Shown here: positions 1 through 8,596 of the stretch, one piece after another
How positions within the stretch are numbered: the stretch's first letter is position 1
Layout: each line of letters begins with the position of its first letter
Source: Holosporales bacterium
Lineage (GTDB): Bacteria; Pseudomonadota; Alphaproteobacteria; BNTO01
Length of the DNA stretch: 35,344 bases
Direction: 5' to 3'
Assembly (NCBI GenBank): GCA_031257795.1
Contig: JAIRNW010000011.1
Coordinates: 1 to 35,344, forward strand
The notes under the pieces: generated by a model
What the model saw: only the letters and a program-made list of their open reading frames with translations
Database searches by the model: none
Told to the model about the DNA's origin: nothing
Made by a program: the position numbers and the translations under genes

Positions 1-72
1 GGCTGCAGAAAACAAAAACACACCACCATTCAAAAAAGCTGAAAACTTGCTCCTCATATCACTCCTCCTCAT
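1..72 (-). CDS. 5' end of a gene running off the left edge (MRRSDMRSKFSAFLNGGVFLFSAA..., signal-peptide-like)
   Basis: Open minus-strand frame from ATG at 72 (or 57) with a GAGGAGGAG Shine-Dalgarno-like stretch upstream of the inner ATG; hydrophobic N-terminus; truncated by window edge. Confidence 0.4.
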   Translation of the reverse strand, partial: MRRSDMRSKFSAFLNGGVFLFSAA

Positions 73-296
73 ACTGACTCCCCTCAAAAAACATTGTGAC
101 GACCACACGTATGTATAGCTCCCCCGCACGAAATGTTAAAATATTTTTACTTTGTGTACAAAAAAAATCATGAGCCCGGCTTTTGCTGGGAACGTGGCAT
201 AAAGCCGGTAGTGAGATTTTTGGCCGTTCAAAAAATTATCAATACGCAAATGTGTAAAAATTTTGCTGAGATATCGGGCCAGACCTAATCAAAAGC

Positions 297-683
297 CTAC
301 GACTTCGCCTTCACCCCATATTCGCACGCCGTCCTGATTAGGTCCTCTATTTCAAGTTTAGTAACAGAGCCCACGTTACGGACGGCCAAGCTGCCACGAT
401 TGAATAAGAGCAGGGTTGGAAGGTTGCAAATGGAGTATTGCTTAGCAATGTCCGGGCTATTATCAACGTTGACCTTGAAGAACTTTATGCCATCCCGCTC
501 CTCTGCGATCTCCTCCAAAAAAGGCATCAACATCCTGCACGGCCCGCACCAATCCGCATAAAAATCAACCAGCACAACCCCATCATGAGACAAAACCTCT
601 TTTTCGAAATCAATTTCGCCAATTTCCTGCAACATATCCCCTGCCACCAAAAGCTTGCGAGCGCGTCGATCCGCTGTTCCCAA
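297..683 (-). CDS. trxA: Thioredoxin
   Basis: VLVDFYADWCGPCRMLMPFLEEIA...KVNVDNSPDIAKQYSICNLPTLLLF; CGPC active site and cis-Pro motif. The start may be the internal Met (MLQEIGE). Confidence 0.93.
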   Translation of the reverse strand: MGTADRRARKLLVAGDMLQEIGEIDFEKEVLSHDGVVLVDFYADWCGPCRMLMPFLEEIAEERDGIKFFKVNVDNSPDIAKQYSICNLPTLLLFNRGSLAVRNVGSVTKLEIEDLIRTACEYGVKAKS

Positions 684-800
684 TTCTCTTAGTGACAGGG
701 TTAGGCCACGACTCTAAACAACTAAACAGCGGATTGTAACAGAAAGCTTTAACTCGCTCAACACTCCGTGTCTCCTGCTCACAATCCACTTGTGACTGGC

Positions 801-1775
801 TTATATCCTCAGGCCAATCACTAAAGCGATTGCTTTGGCGCTTTTGGACAGAGGGATTTGCATTTTGTCCTCGCTGACAACCGGCGTCTGATGTGTAACC
901 CCTCCTGTTACGCCTGTAGGGTCGTATCTAGAGACAGTCGCTTTCAAATTCTTTGAGCGGTCAAAAAGGTATTTCATCTCAAGACCAACGAAAAGTTTAT
1001 CTAAGCAAAAATATTTGCGCACACCCGCTCCAACAGAAAAAGCTGGGCAGAGGTTGAAAGGAGGCTTTATCTGCGGGAAATTAATTCCATTCACAACTTG
1101 TGTATTGTTTCCAAAGAATGTTGCGAATTCTGGCCTAGTTTCCTGATTACTTGCTGTGGCCGTTGTGTTGGAGGCGTCGTCTTCAACTTTGTACCCAACA
1201 ATATCGCCTCGAACCCTGATAATTGTGATGTCGACTCCGGCAGAAACAAAAAAGAGGCACCCAAAGGCATTCAGCCCCAGCAAAGCGTCGAAGCCGAAGT
1301 TCCTTTTGGGGCGGATGGACAAATTCGAGACTACATCGTATTGCTTACCTGGCTCACTGCTGAGGATTCCGCGTTTTTTTGTCTCTATGTTCCCTGTATT
1401 GTGCCCAATATACCACTGCCCGGCGAGAACAATGCAATTAGCTATTTCATATGCATAACCAACAATAATATTCATTGCCAGCGCGTTGCGTATGTATTCA
1501 TTGTTCAGAGGGGGGATGTCTGGCAGCGACACGATCCCCTGCTCCTTTAAAACGCCACCTTTTAGCCCGATGTAGTAGCCGGTGTTGGAGGCGGAGCAGC
1601 AGGGGAACGGCAGTAATACTAGACAGAGCGACAGCCAACAAAACCCGCGGCTTTGCCGGAGAACTGACCCACCGCTAGGCTTTGTCGATACGCACAACGC
1701 CGCTCCGCCACTGCGCAGAGCCACTCCTCCACACAATTTTCCTAGCGATTGTATTTTCAAAGCACGACACAACAT
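801..1775 (-). CDS. Putative outer-membrane beta-barrel/surface protein
   Basis: Hydrophobic leader ending near LVLLPFPCCSASN, then GYYIGLKGG...YAYEI...LLGLNAF...SVGAGVRKYFCLDKLFVGLEMKYLF...IALVIGLRI, alternating barrel-like strands with an aliphatic C-terminus. Confidence 0.55.
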   Translation of the reverse strand: MLCRALKIQSLGKLCGGVALRSGGAALCVSTKPSGGSVLRQSRGFCWLSLCLVLLPFPCCSASNTGYYIGLKGGVLKEQGIVSLPDIPPLNNEYIRNALAMNIIVGYAYEIANCIVLAGQWYIGHNTGNIETKKRGILSSEPGKQYDVVSNLSIRPKRNFGFDALLGLNAFGCLFFVSAGVDITIIRVRGDIVGYKVEDDASNTTATASNQETRPEFATFFGNNTQVVNGINFPQIKPPFNLCPAFSVGAGVRKYFCLDKLFVGLEMKYLFDRSKNLKATVSRYDPTGVTGGVTHQTPVVSEDKMQIPLSKSAKAIALVIGLRI

Positions 1776-1871
1776 ACTTTATCACTCACTCGATCTCCTC
1801 ACATTTTCAACTGTATATACTAAATTATGAAAAGTTTGCAAGCAAACCCATCGGCGTCTGCATGGCCATTT

Positions 1872-2010
1872 AGAACCCGTTGGCATAATGATTTAAATTG
1901 GCCTTTTCTGCGTCAAATCTGGTTCGAAGCTCATGTCCGTTTAGTACACGCCTCTGCGCTCCGTTTCTCCTGAAAAACCCTCATTTTAAATCATTATGTC
2001 AACGGGTTCT
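1872..2010 (+). repeat. Palindromic element, family 2, copy 1
   Basis: AGAACCCGTTGGCATAATGATTTAAA (1872-1897) / TTTAAATCATTATGTCAACGGGTTCT (1985-2010), one mismatch in 26 bp. Confidence 0.92.
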
Positions 2011-2123
2011 CAGTGATGGCAGCTCTATTCCAGTTTTAGCTGGGCAATCGCACGCAGAACGGTAAGTTTTGCTGGGTTGTTATTTGTTCTAGTTGTTGGT
2101 TAGACTTAATGTAGCTAGCCGCA

Positions 2124-2516
2124 TTGACTGAACACACTACATTGCTTGATAAGTCGAAACAATTTTTTTTATTCAGTGCGTTGATCCTTTCGACCTGCTT
2201 TATTTTTTTTTGCTGTGGCTATTTCATTGCAAAAAGAGTTAGGATGCCGAGCTTCGCGAAACAGCAGGAAGCACACAGGCGGCAGGTTACACTAGACGTC
2301 ATAACCCCTGCAACCGGCCTTACAGCCATAAAAACAGGGGCTTTAAAAGATATCTCGAAAGATGTTGCTTCTTTTCTGAAAACACAACGCGTGAGGCGCA
2401 CGGTTTCAGAGAGCGTGACCTGGCGGAAGTATCACCCCTTGACACCAATTGAGAGAGATAAGTTCCTGAAAAAAGCAGGGCAGTATAGGAACATCAAACC
2501 GCCGAAAGGGTACTGA
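2124..2516 (+). CDS. Small single-pass membrane protein of unknown function
   Basis: 130 aa ORF (TTG start in track) with N-terminal TM segment FFLFSALILSTCFIFFCCGYFIA; no recognised family. Confidence 0.45.
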   Translation: MTEHTTLLDKSKQFFLFSALILSTCFIFFCCGYFIAKRVRMPSFAKQQEAHRRQVTLDVITPATGLTAIKTGALKDISKDVASFLKTQRVRRTVSESVTWRKYHPLTPIERDKFLKKAGQYRNIKPPKGY

Positions 2517-2533
2517 TTCGTCGAGCTCGGGGC

Positions 2534-3514
2534 TTAAAGCATGTTTGATAACCCCCCTAACATATAGCGTATTTCCTTGCTTAATATCCTAGGATGTTTT
2601 GCTAGTATACACTTTATATCTTCTCTTATTCCTTTTGGTATTGCAAAAAATGTCTTCTTTCTTGCGTCTTCCGACAAAATCGCCAACGACTCCGCGAACC
2701 TTTCAAAAGCCGCTATAATATTTGAGTCAATGACCAAGTCTTCCAGTGGTTTTAGGCCTTTGGCTCCCATATCTTCTAGGATTTCTATAATAGTCTTACT
2801 TTCGTATTTAGCATCAGCAGTAGCACGCGCTACTTCTAAGCCTTTCGCAACAACAGCGTCGATGGTATGGCGAGGGTCACAACTTGCTTTAAGCACGTAC
2901 TCCTTATTGGTTCTATGAATCCGCAGATCTTCCAACCTAGAGGAAGATATTTCTTTTTGGAAAAGTTTTGCGACTTCTCCATCTCCGCTCAAAAGTTCGT
3001 CAAAAGCTCTCTGCGAACGCTTGCCAAGGGACGCACATGGAAGATAACAAATGACATACTTAGCAAAAATAACTGCTGCATATACAGCTGGAAGGGTCAG
3101 CTGGAGAGACTTCTCAAAAAGAGCAGACCATGTGAATGAAGAAAGGGTGGCTAAACTTATTGCCAGATCTCCCGTCACCCCATACGCAAAAGCAGAAAAA
3201 CACACTCCGCAGGAAATTCGTTTTATGACTTGCCAATCGTTCAAGCGGTTCAAGTGCAGCCAATTTACCCAGCGTCTACCGGACAGATAATATTTCCAAT
3301 AGCTCAATATCCCCGACTGCTGCTGTTGCAGAGGAGCTTCTTTGACTACTACCACAGGATGTTTTGTAGGCGCGCCAGGCCCCTCAGCGCTGATGTCTTG
3401 ATGCCACGCATGACTCGGCTCTTCGGCCATTGATATGCCACTGCTAACCAGCATCCCTGCGGAAAGAACAATAAAAAATTTTGCTGTATCAAAGATGCGC
3501 ATAAACAATTCCAA
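2534..3514 (-). CDS. Secreted/membrane orphan protein
   Basis: 326 aa with signal peptide (FFIVLSAGMLVSSGISMA) and internal hydrophobic segments; no recognised family. Confidence 0.55.
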   Translation of the reverse strand: MELFMRIFDTAKFFIVLSAGMLVSSGISMAEEPSHAWHQDISAEGPGAPTKHPVVVVKEAPLQQQQSGILSYWKYYLSGRRWVNWLHLNRLNDWQVIKRISCGVCFSAFAYGVTGDLAISLATLSSFTWSALFEKSLQLTLPAVYAAVIFAKYVICYLPCASLGKRSQRAFDELLSGDGEVAKLFQKEISSSRLEDLRIHRTNKEYVLKASCDPRHTIDAVVAKGLEVARATADAKYESKTIIEILEDMGAKGLKPLEDLVIDSNIIAAFERFAESLAILSEDARKKTFFAIPKGIREDIKCILAKHPRILSKEIRYMLGGLSNML

Positions 3515-3634
3515 TAAAGAATCTATATACTATACATAGTTGACACCAGCGTCTTTTCAAGAAAAAAACGAGCAATAATAAAGCTATACACACAGTCATA
3601 GAGAGACTTTGAAGCAGCAAAGTCAAGGCTAGGT

Positions 3635-3880
3635 TTACTTGAATAGAATAAGCATTGCCACAATAAAGGCAAACAAAGCTATCGACTCCGTCATCGCCCC
3701 ACCGATCAGCGCTATCGGGAAAAGGCTGTCCCTCGCGCTCGGATTCCTGCCTATCGCCTCACTCACCGCAGAGAAAATCTTGCCAAGCCCAAGCCCCACG
3801 CCAGTCAGCGCAAAAGTCGCCAGCCCTGCTCCTATCATCTTCATCGAATCGACATCCATTCCTTTGCTCACAATACTCAC
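3635..3880 (-). CDS. atpE: ATP synthase F0 subunit c
   Basis: GAGLATFALTGVGLGLGKIFSAVSEAIGRNPSARDSLFPIALIGGAMTESIALFAFIVAMLILF; two TM hairpin with conserved Glu. Confidence 0.93.
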   Translation of the reverse strand: MSIVSKGMDVDSMKMIGAGLATFALTGVGLGLGKIFSAVSEAIGRNPSARDSLFPIALIGGAMTESIALFAFIVAMLILFK

Positions 3881-3900
3881 AAACCACAGCTCACGTGATT

Positions 3901-4638
3901 TTAATGCATGTGTAGTACATCATTCAAGTAAATACAGCTTAAAATTGTGAAAACGTAGGCCTGTAGGCAGGCGACAAATAGTTCGAAAGTTGTTAGAAGA
4001 ACGTTAATCCCAACGGGAAAAACAATCAGAGGAACCAAGGAATTCACAGCGCAAACAACGGCCGCGCTCGCTATGATCTTCAGAACAATGTGGCCCGCGA
4101 CCATGTTTGCGAACAGCCTGATAGATAGGCTGATTGGCTTGGAAAGGTACGAAACTATTTCAACCGGAATCAGCAGCGGAGCGATAAAAGCAGGAACTCC
4201 CGAAGGCAGGAAGATTTTGAAAAATTTCACGCCGTGCTTCGCGGCCCCAACGACCGTTATCCCGATGAAAACGAGCATCGCTAGTGTGAATGTGACGGCT
4301 AGATGGCTTGTGATTGTGAAGGAATATGGCAAGAGGCCAATGAGATTCGCAAGTAAAATGAAGATAAATAAAGAAAATATATACGGAACGAATTGCACGC
4401 CTTCAGAGCCGGCTTGTTCGCCTACCAGCTTTGAAACGAAGCTGAAGAGCGACTCACACAAAGACTGCATTGCGCCGGGAATCAATTTTTTGTTTCTTGA
4501 GCCCAAGTGTAAAAACAAGCACGCTAGCAATGTTATCGCGAACATCCAAGCCGAGGCGTTTGTGAAGGAAAAATCCAACCCGCCTAGGGACAGCTTTATT
4601 ATTGGGTGTATTTCAAATTGGTGTAATGGATCGAGCAT
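3901..4638 (-). CDS. atpB: ATP synthase F0 subunit a
   Basis: PLHQFEIHPI... and SLSIRLFANMVAGHIVLKI plus C-terminal FELFVACLQAYVFTILSCIYLNDVLHMH, diagnostic of AtpB. Confidence 0.95.
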   Translation of the reverse strand: MLDPLHQFEIHPIIKLSLGGLDFSFTNASAWMFAITLLACLFLHLGSRNKKLIPGAMQSLCESLFSFVSKLVGEQAGSEGVQFVPYIFSLFIFILLANLIGLLPYSFTITSHLAVTFTLAMLVFIGITVVGAAKHGVKFFKIFLPSGVPAFIAPLLIPVEIVSYLSKPISLSIRLFANMVAGHIVLKIIASAAVVCAVNSLVPLIVFPVGINVLLTTFELFVACLQAYVFTILSCIYLNDVLHMH

Positions 4639-4730
4639 AATAACGAAATCCTCAAACGAGCCCCGCTTCGACGCAGTGGATCAAGCATAGCGAACCCTTC
4701 AAAAGGTCCGCTTTGACGTAATCGCCACCT

Positions 4731-5165
4731 CTACAGGACATCCTTTTTCTCTTTTTTCTCTCTCGGATAGAACTTCTGAGATAAGCAAACGAATCGGTAA
4801 AAGTTAGCCCCTGCAATTATCATACCCAAAATAATGCCGATGATAAAGAACAAGGGGCTTAGGGCGAGTTTTTTATCCAAGAAGATGCCCAAGAACATCC
4901 AGGCAAGCACTATAAACACAGTCTCCACTGCGAGCTGAAACGTCAGCCCATACAGCAACACAAAAAAACGGCTTTTATCTTCGGCTTTTTTCTGTTTCAC
5001 AAGCAATTTCTTGTTTGACGCCAGCGCGCGCACTTCTCCAGTGTGCTGCCCTTTTGTGGCCCCTTTCTCAACGGCAAGACCAACGCCTCTCTCGGCTTTG
5101 CCCGGCTCCCCCCCCAGCCTCAGCTCTTCAACATGCTCTTTCTTCAAGTCCTCAACTTTTTTCAT
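4731..5165 (-). CDS. atpI: ATP synthase protein I-like (AtpI) membrane protein
   Basis: FLDKKLALSPLFFIIGIILGMIIAGANFYRF is an AtpI-type TM pair; position upstream of atpB; start MKKVEDLKKEH at 5165 overlaps the lspA stop (TAATG). Confidence 0.75.
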   Translation of the reverse strand: MKKVEDLKKEHVEELRLGGEPGKAERGVGLAVEKGATKGQHTGEVRALASNKKLLVKQKKAEDKSRFFVLLYGLTFQLAVETVFIVLAWMFLGIFLDKKLALSPLFFIIGIILGMIIAGANFYRFVCLSQKFYPREKKEKKDVL

Positions 5166-5683
5166 TATTTTCCCCGTACCGTTATGAAGAACAACATTAT
5201 CCCGCCGCATACTACTGCAGCGTCGGCAAAGTTGAAAGCCGGCCAATGGCAGTCATAGATTGTTGTGTTCGTGAATGGAATGCTCCACTCGCTTACGTAG
5301 AAATCAATGAAATCAATAACGGCCCCGTGTATCACCCTATCTAAAATATTGCCAGAAGCTCCGGCCAACATCAATACCGGGGCGGCAGCCTGCGGGACGG
5401 TGGAGGCGAATAAAAAAGTGCGAACAAGCCATAAACACGATAGCGAGATGGCTGTGTATATAATGGCTAACTGCCATGTGGCTCCGGTGTTTAGCAGGCC
5501 GAAGCTAATCCCCTTGTTGGTCACGAAAACCAAATTAAGGAAGCCGCAAACGGGGATATAGCCACCGGCCGCCGGGAGAAATTTGTTGACTATGGCCTTG
5601 GTTATTTGATCGAGCAAAACGACTGCACAGAAGATTAGTGCTCCAATAGTATAGAACCGCCCACTAATACGTTTTCCTGCCAT
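5165..5683 (-). CDS. lspA: Lipoprotein signal peptidase (signal peptidase II)
   Basis: LLDQITKAIVNKFLP, LNLVFVTNKGISFGLL, AGASGNILDRVIHGAVIDFIDFY, FNFADAAVVCGGIML; catalytic Asp motifs present. Confidence 0.92.
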   Translation of the reverse strand: MAGKRISGRFYTIGALIFCAVVLLDQITKAIVNKFLPAAGGYIPVCGFLNLVFVTNKGISFGLLNTGATWQLAIIYTAISLSCLWLVRTFLFASTVPQAAAPVLMLAGASGNILDRVIHGAVIDFIDFYVSEWSIPFTNTTIYDCHWPAFNFADAAVVCGGIMLFFITVRGK

Positions 5684-5687
5684 TTAT

Positions 5688-6017
5688 CTACTTTGCGTTT
5701 GTTCCATCTTGGCTCTTCTTTTTCGCTGACATGACTTTCGCGTACTTTTTTATCTGCTTCTCTTCCCACTCTGGGCTGAAAAAGCAAGTGAGTCGCCCGA
5801 GAATGCTTTTCCCATCCACAAGTCCGCTTGAAGTCGCTCTGATGAAAAGCTTTATTATAAAGGCGATCAGCACCCACAGTGGCCAGAAAGCCCCGCCCGT
5901 TGTGAGCCAAATCACGACACATACCAAAAAGACGCACGCACAAACGAACCCTTCTTGATACAAAAGCTTTAGCGAGCGCACATACTCTCGAACATCATCG
6001 TCTGAAACATTAGGCAT
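5688..6017 (-). CDS. 2TM-domain-like membrane protein
   Basis: Two TM segments followed by WEEKQIKKYAKVM, resembling 2TM-domain proteins. Confidence 0.45.
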   Translation of the reverse strand: MPNVSDDDVREYVRSLKLLYQEGFVCACVFLVCVVIWLTTGGAFWPLWVLIAFIIKLFIRATSSGLVDGKSILGRLTCFFSPEWEEKQIKKYAKVMSAKKKSQDGTNAK

Positions 6018-6243
6018 CTCTCACGCTCCGTGCACTAAACCAACACACAGGGAGTTTACTTTATGTGCGGTGGTGCGTCCAGCGCAAATTTTTTCTCAGA
6101 TACATGCGAGATACATGCGAGAAAGAAGTGCGTGATTGAAATTCCGATTTGTTTTGTTAGACTTTCCACCAGGAAGTTCCAGTCAGTTATGGAGCGCTTC
6201 TTTTAAGAGCCTACTAGCTCCGGACACAAAGAGAAATGAAAGC

Positions 6244-8589
6244 ATGAACAGCGAAGCCCATGAGTTAAACCCGCTCAGAAATAGAGAAGCGTACAAAAAG
6301 GCGTACGAAGAATCGCTGAGAGACCGAGATGGTTTTTGGTTGCGTTGTGCGAAGATCGTTGATTGGTACGCCTCCCCCTCTATCGGCGATAGGTCCAGTT
6401 TCTCCGGGAAGCCGGAGGTTAGGTGGTTCGAGGATGGAGTTCTAAACGCCTGTTACAACTGTGTTGATAGGCACGCCGAGAGAACGCCAAACAAGACTGC
6501 GATAATTTTTGAGCCAGACTGTGGCGAGCCCAAATACATTACGTACGGGGAATTATATGAAAAGGTCTGCCTCTTTGGGGATGTTTTGCTGCGAAACGGC
6601 GGGAAAAGGGAGGAGATAATAACTGTATATCTTCCGATGATCCCAGAGGCTATCTACGCGGCATTGGCGTGTGCCAGGCTGGGGATCCCTCATTCTGTGG
6701 TTTTTTCCGGATTTTCATCGACGGCGCTGGCTTGTCGGTTAGCTCAGGCCAAATCTAGGATCGTGATTACCACGCGTACTAGTTCACGCGGAGGCCGCGT
6801 TGTTTCTTTAGGGGAAAATGCGTGCAAGGCGGTTGAGGAGAATCAAAAAAAAGGGATAAATGCCGTAGAAAAGGTGCTGTTTGTTGAGGATTTTGAGTGG
6901 GCGCGCGCGGAAGCAAAATCCGACGAACCCGCGGGTTCCAGAGGGCTTAGTACATATGTCCCGCACGTTAAGTGCGTTCCGGTTAAGGCAACGGACCCTC
7001 TTTTCATATTGTATACATCTGGCTCCACAGGGACGCCGAAAGGATTGGTACATAGCACTGGGGGGTATCTGGTTTACACTGCAATTACGCAGAAACTGAT
7101 TTTTGATATGTCGGGCAGTGATCAATCCTACAATCAAAGCTGTGAAAATTATTGCGGGTCCGATTCGACGAACCAGCAAACTTTTTGTGATCCGACGCAT
7201 ACACAGTCACAAAAAGAGTTGATGGCAGGAGAAGCGACGCACAGGCGTGGAGCTGTACTCGACGTACTGCTCAAGCCGAGCATCGATTCGACGAACCAGC
7301 AAACTTTTTGTGACTGTGTGGTGTATTTTTGTACGGCGGATATAGGCTGGATCACTGGCCATTCATATGGTATTTACGGACCGCTAGCCAACGGCGCAAC
7401 CATCGTCTTGTTCCAGGGCATCCCAACGCATCCCAACGCCTCCAGGTATTGGCACATCATCAGCAAACACAAAGTCTCGATTTTTTATACCTCCCCCACG
7501 GCCCTGCGCTCCCTCCGGCGCTTAGGCGACTCTTTCATTACGGAAGCGGATGGTGTGGACTTGTCTTCGTTGCGCGTTTTGGGATCTGTTGGGGAGCCAA
7601 TAGACCCGGCGACGTGGCAGTGGTTTTTCGAGAAGATTGGCGGGGGAAGGTGCCCGATTATGGATACGTGGTGGCAGACAGAATCTGGCGGCGCGCTGAT
7701 TTGCCCGCTTCTAGAGCAGCCGCAAAAACCGGGCTGCGCGGCAAAGCCGTTTTTGGGGATTTGTGCGTGTCTGGAGAAAACGTCTGGGACAGGAGGTACG
7801 TCTGGAAAAATTAGTAACACCGAGAAAACGCAGGAAGACATCAGGCCCACCGCGGCAGAGGAGACGGGCTGCCTTTGTATTGAGAAAGCGTGGCCCGGAC
7901 AAGCAATAGGCGTCTACAACGACCTGTCGTATTTCGAGAATTATTTTCGTGACGGAAAGTTTGTCAGCGGGGACGAGGCGAGAGTTGATGAGGACGGAGA
8001 TTTTTGGCTTTTGGGACGGTTGGATGATGTCCTGAACGTCTCTGGGCACAGATTTAATTCGGCAGAGCTCGAGTATGCGGCAGTGTCACATCAGGCGATT
8101 GCGGAGGTTTGTGTCGTCGGCTTTCCTCATAACATAAAGGGACAGGGAATTTGTATTTTTGCGGTTTTGAAGGGAGGTGGCGAGGCTCGTTCTTCTACGG
8201 AAGAGTTATGTGGTTCTGAACCTCAAAAGAAACTAGCCACAGCGGTTAGTGATGAACTTGGCGCGATTCGCGATGAAGTTGTGCGGAAAATCAGAGCAGA
8301 GATTGGGCCGATCGCATCCCCTGACCTTGTGTTTTTTGTTCGTGACTTGCCGAAAACGCGATCAGGCAAGATTGTGCGGCGGATTTTGAGGAAAATCGTC
8401 GAGGCGCTGACAAAAATTGTTTTTGCTAAGAGCGAAGAAACAAAGGAGAGCACAAGTGGAAAAAGCGGCGCCGAAGATAATCAAAATATAGGTGAAATAG
8501 CTATTGATGTTGGAGATACTTCGATGCTTACCAATCCATCAGTTATAGAAGAAATAAAGTGTACGGTTTGCACAGAACTCAAGATGTAA
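6244..8589 (+). CDS. acs: Acetyl/propionyl-CoA synthetase carrying an in-frame palindromic-element insertion
   Basis: RWFEDGVLNACYNCVDRHAERTPNKTAIIFE, LFILYTSGSTGTPKGLVHSTGGYLVYTA, CTADIGWITGHSYGIYGPL, DTWWQTESGG, GRLDDVLNVSGHRFNSAELE, PKTRSGKIVRRILRKI. Probable start MNSEAHELNPLRNRE; the track ORF starts at 6136. Confidence 0.93.
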   Translation: MNSEAHELNPLRNREAYKKAYEESLRDRDGFWLRCAKIVDWYASPSIGDRSSFSGKPEVRWFEDGVLNACYNCVDRHAERTPNKTAIIFEPDCGEPKYITYGELYEKVCLFGDVLLRNGGKREEIITVYLPMIPEAIYAALACARLGIPHSVVFSGFSSTALACRLAQAKSRIVITTRTSSRGGRVVSLGENACKAVEENQKKGINAVEKVLFVEDFEWARAEAKSDEPAGSRGLSTYVPHVKCVPVKATDPLFILYTSGSTGTPKGLVHSTGGYLVYTAITQKLIFDMSGSDQSYNQSCENYCGSDSTNQQTFCDPTHTQSQKELMAGEATHRRGAVLDVLLKPSIDSTNQQTFCDCVVYFCTADIGWITGHSYGIYGPLANGATIVLFQGIPTHPNASRYWHIISKHKVSIFYTSPTALRSLRRLGDSFITEADGVDLSSLRVLGSVGEPIDPATWQWFFEKIGGGRCPIMDTWWQTESGGALICPLLEQPQKPGCAAKPFLGICACLEKTSGTGGTSGKISNTEKTQEDIRPTAAEETGCLCIEKAWPGQAIGVYNDLSYFENYFRDGKFVSGDEARVDEDGDFWLLGRLDDVLNVSGHRFNSAELEYAAVSHQAIAEVCVVGFPHNIKGQGICIFAVLKGGGEARSSTEELCGSEPQKKLATAVSDELGAIRDEVVRKIRAEIGPIASPDLVFFVRDLPKTRSGKIVRRILRKIVEALTKIVFAKSEETKESTSGKSGAEDNQNIGEIAIDVGDTSMLTNPSVIEEIKCTVCTELKM
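7201..7319 (+). repeat. Palindromic element, family 1, inserted in frame inside acs
   Basis: Perfect 16-bp terminal inverted repeat ACACAGTCACAAAAAG (7201-7216) / CTTTTTGTGACTGTGT (7304-7319); core GAGCTGTACTCGACGTACTGCTC; an extra copy of CGATTCGACGAACCAGCAAACTTTTTGTGA at 7161-7190 duplicates 7284-7313. Confidence 0.9.
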
Positions 8590-8596
8590 CATCCCA

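Noticed and set aside
1098-1873. Several plus-strand ORFs antisense to the barrel protein gene
   Set aside because: Overlap a better-supported minus-strand CDS; no recognisable domains or ribosome-binding context
6104-6124. Short tandem GATACATGCGA GATACATGCGA upstream of acs
   Set aside because: Only two 11-bp units, no further structure; insufficient to call a regulatory site
7760-7870. Extra residues CLEKTSGTGGTSGKISNTEKTQEDIRPTAAEE in Acs as another palindromic insertion
   Set aside because: Low-complexity insert relative to typical Acs, but no inverted repeat and no match to the element consensus
7485-8049. Minus-strand ORFs within acs
   Set aside because: Opposite a strongly conserved CDS; codon shadows only
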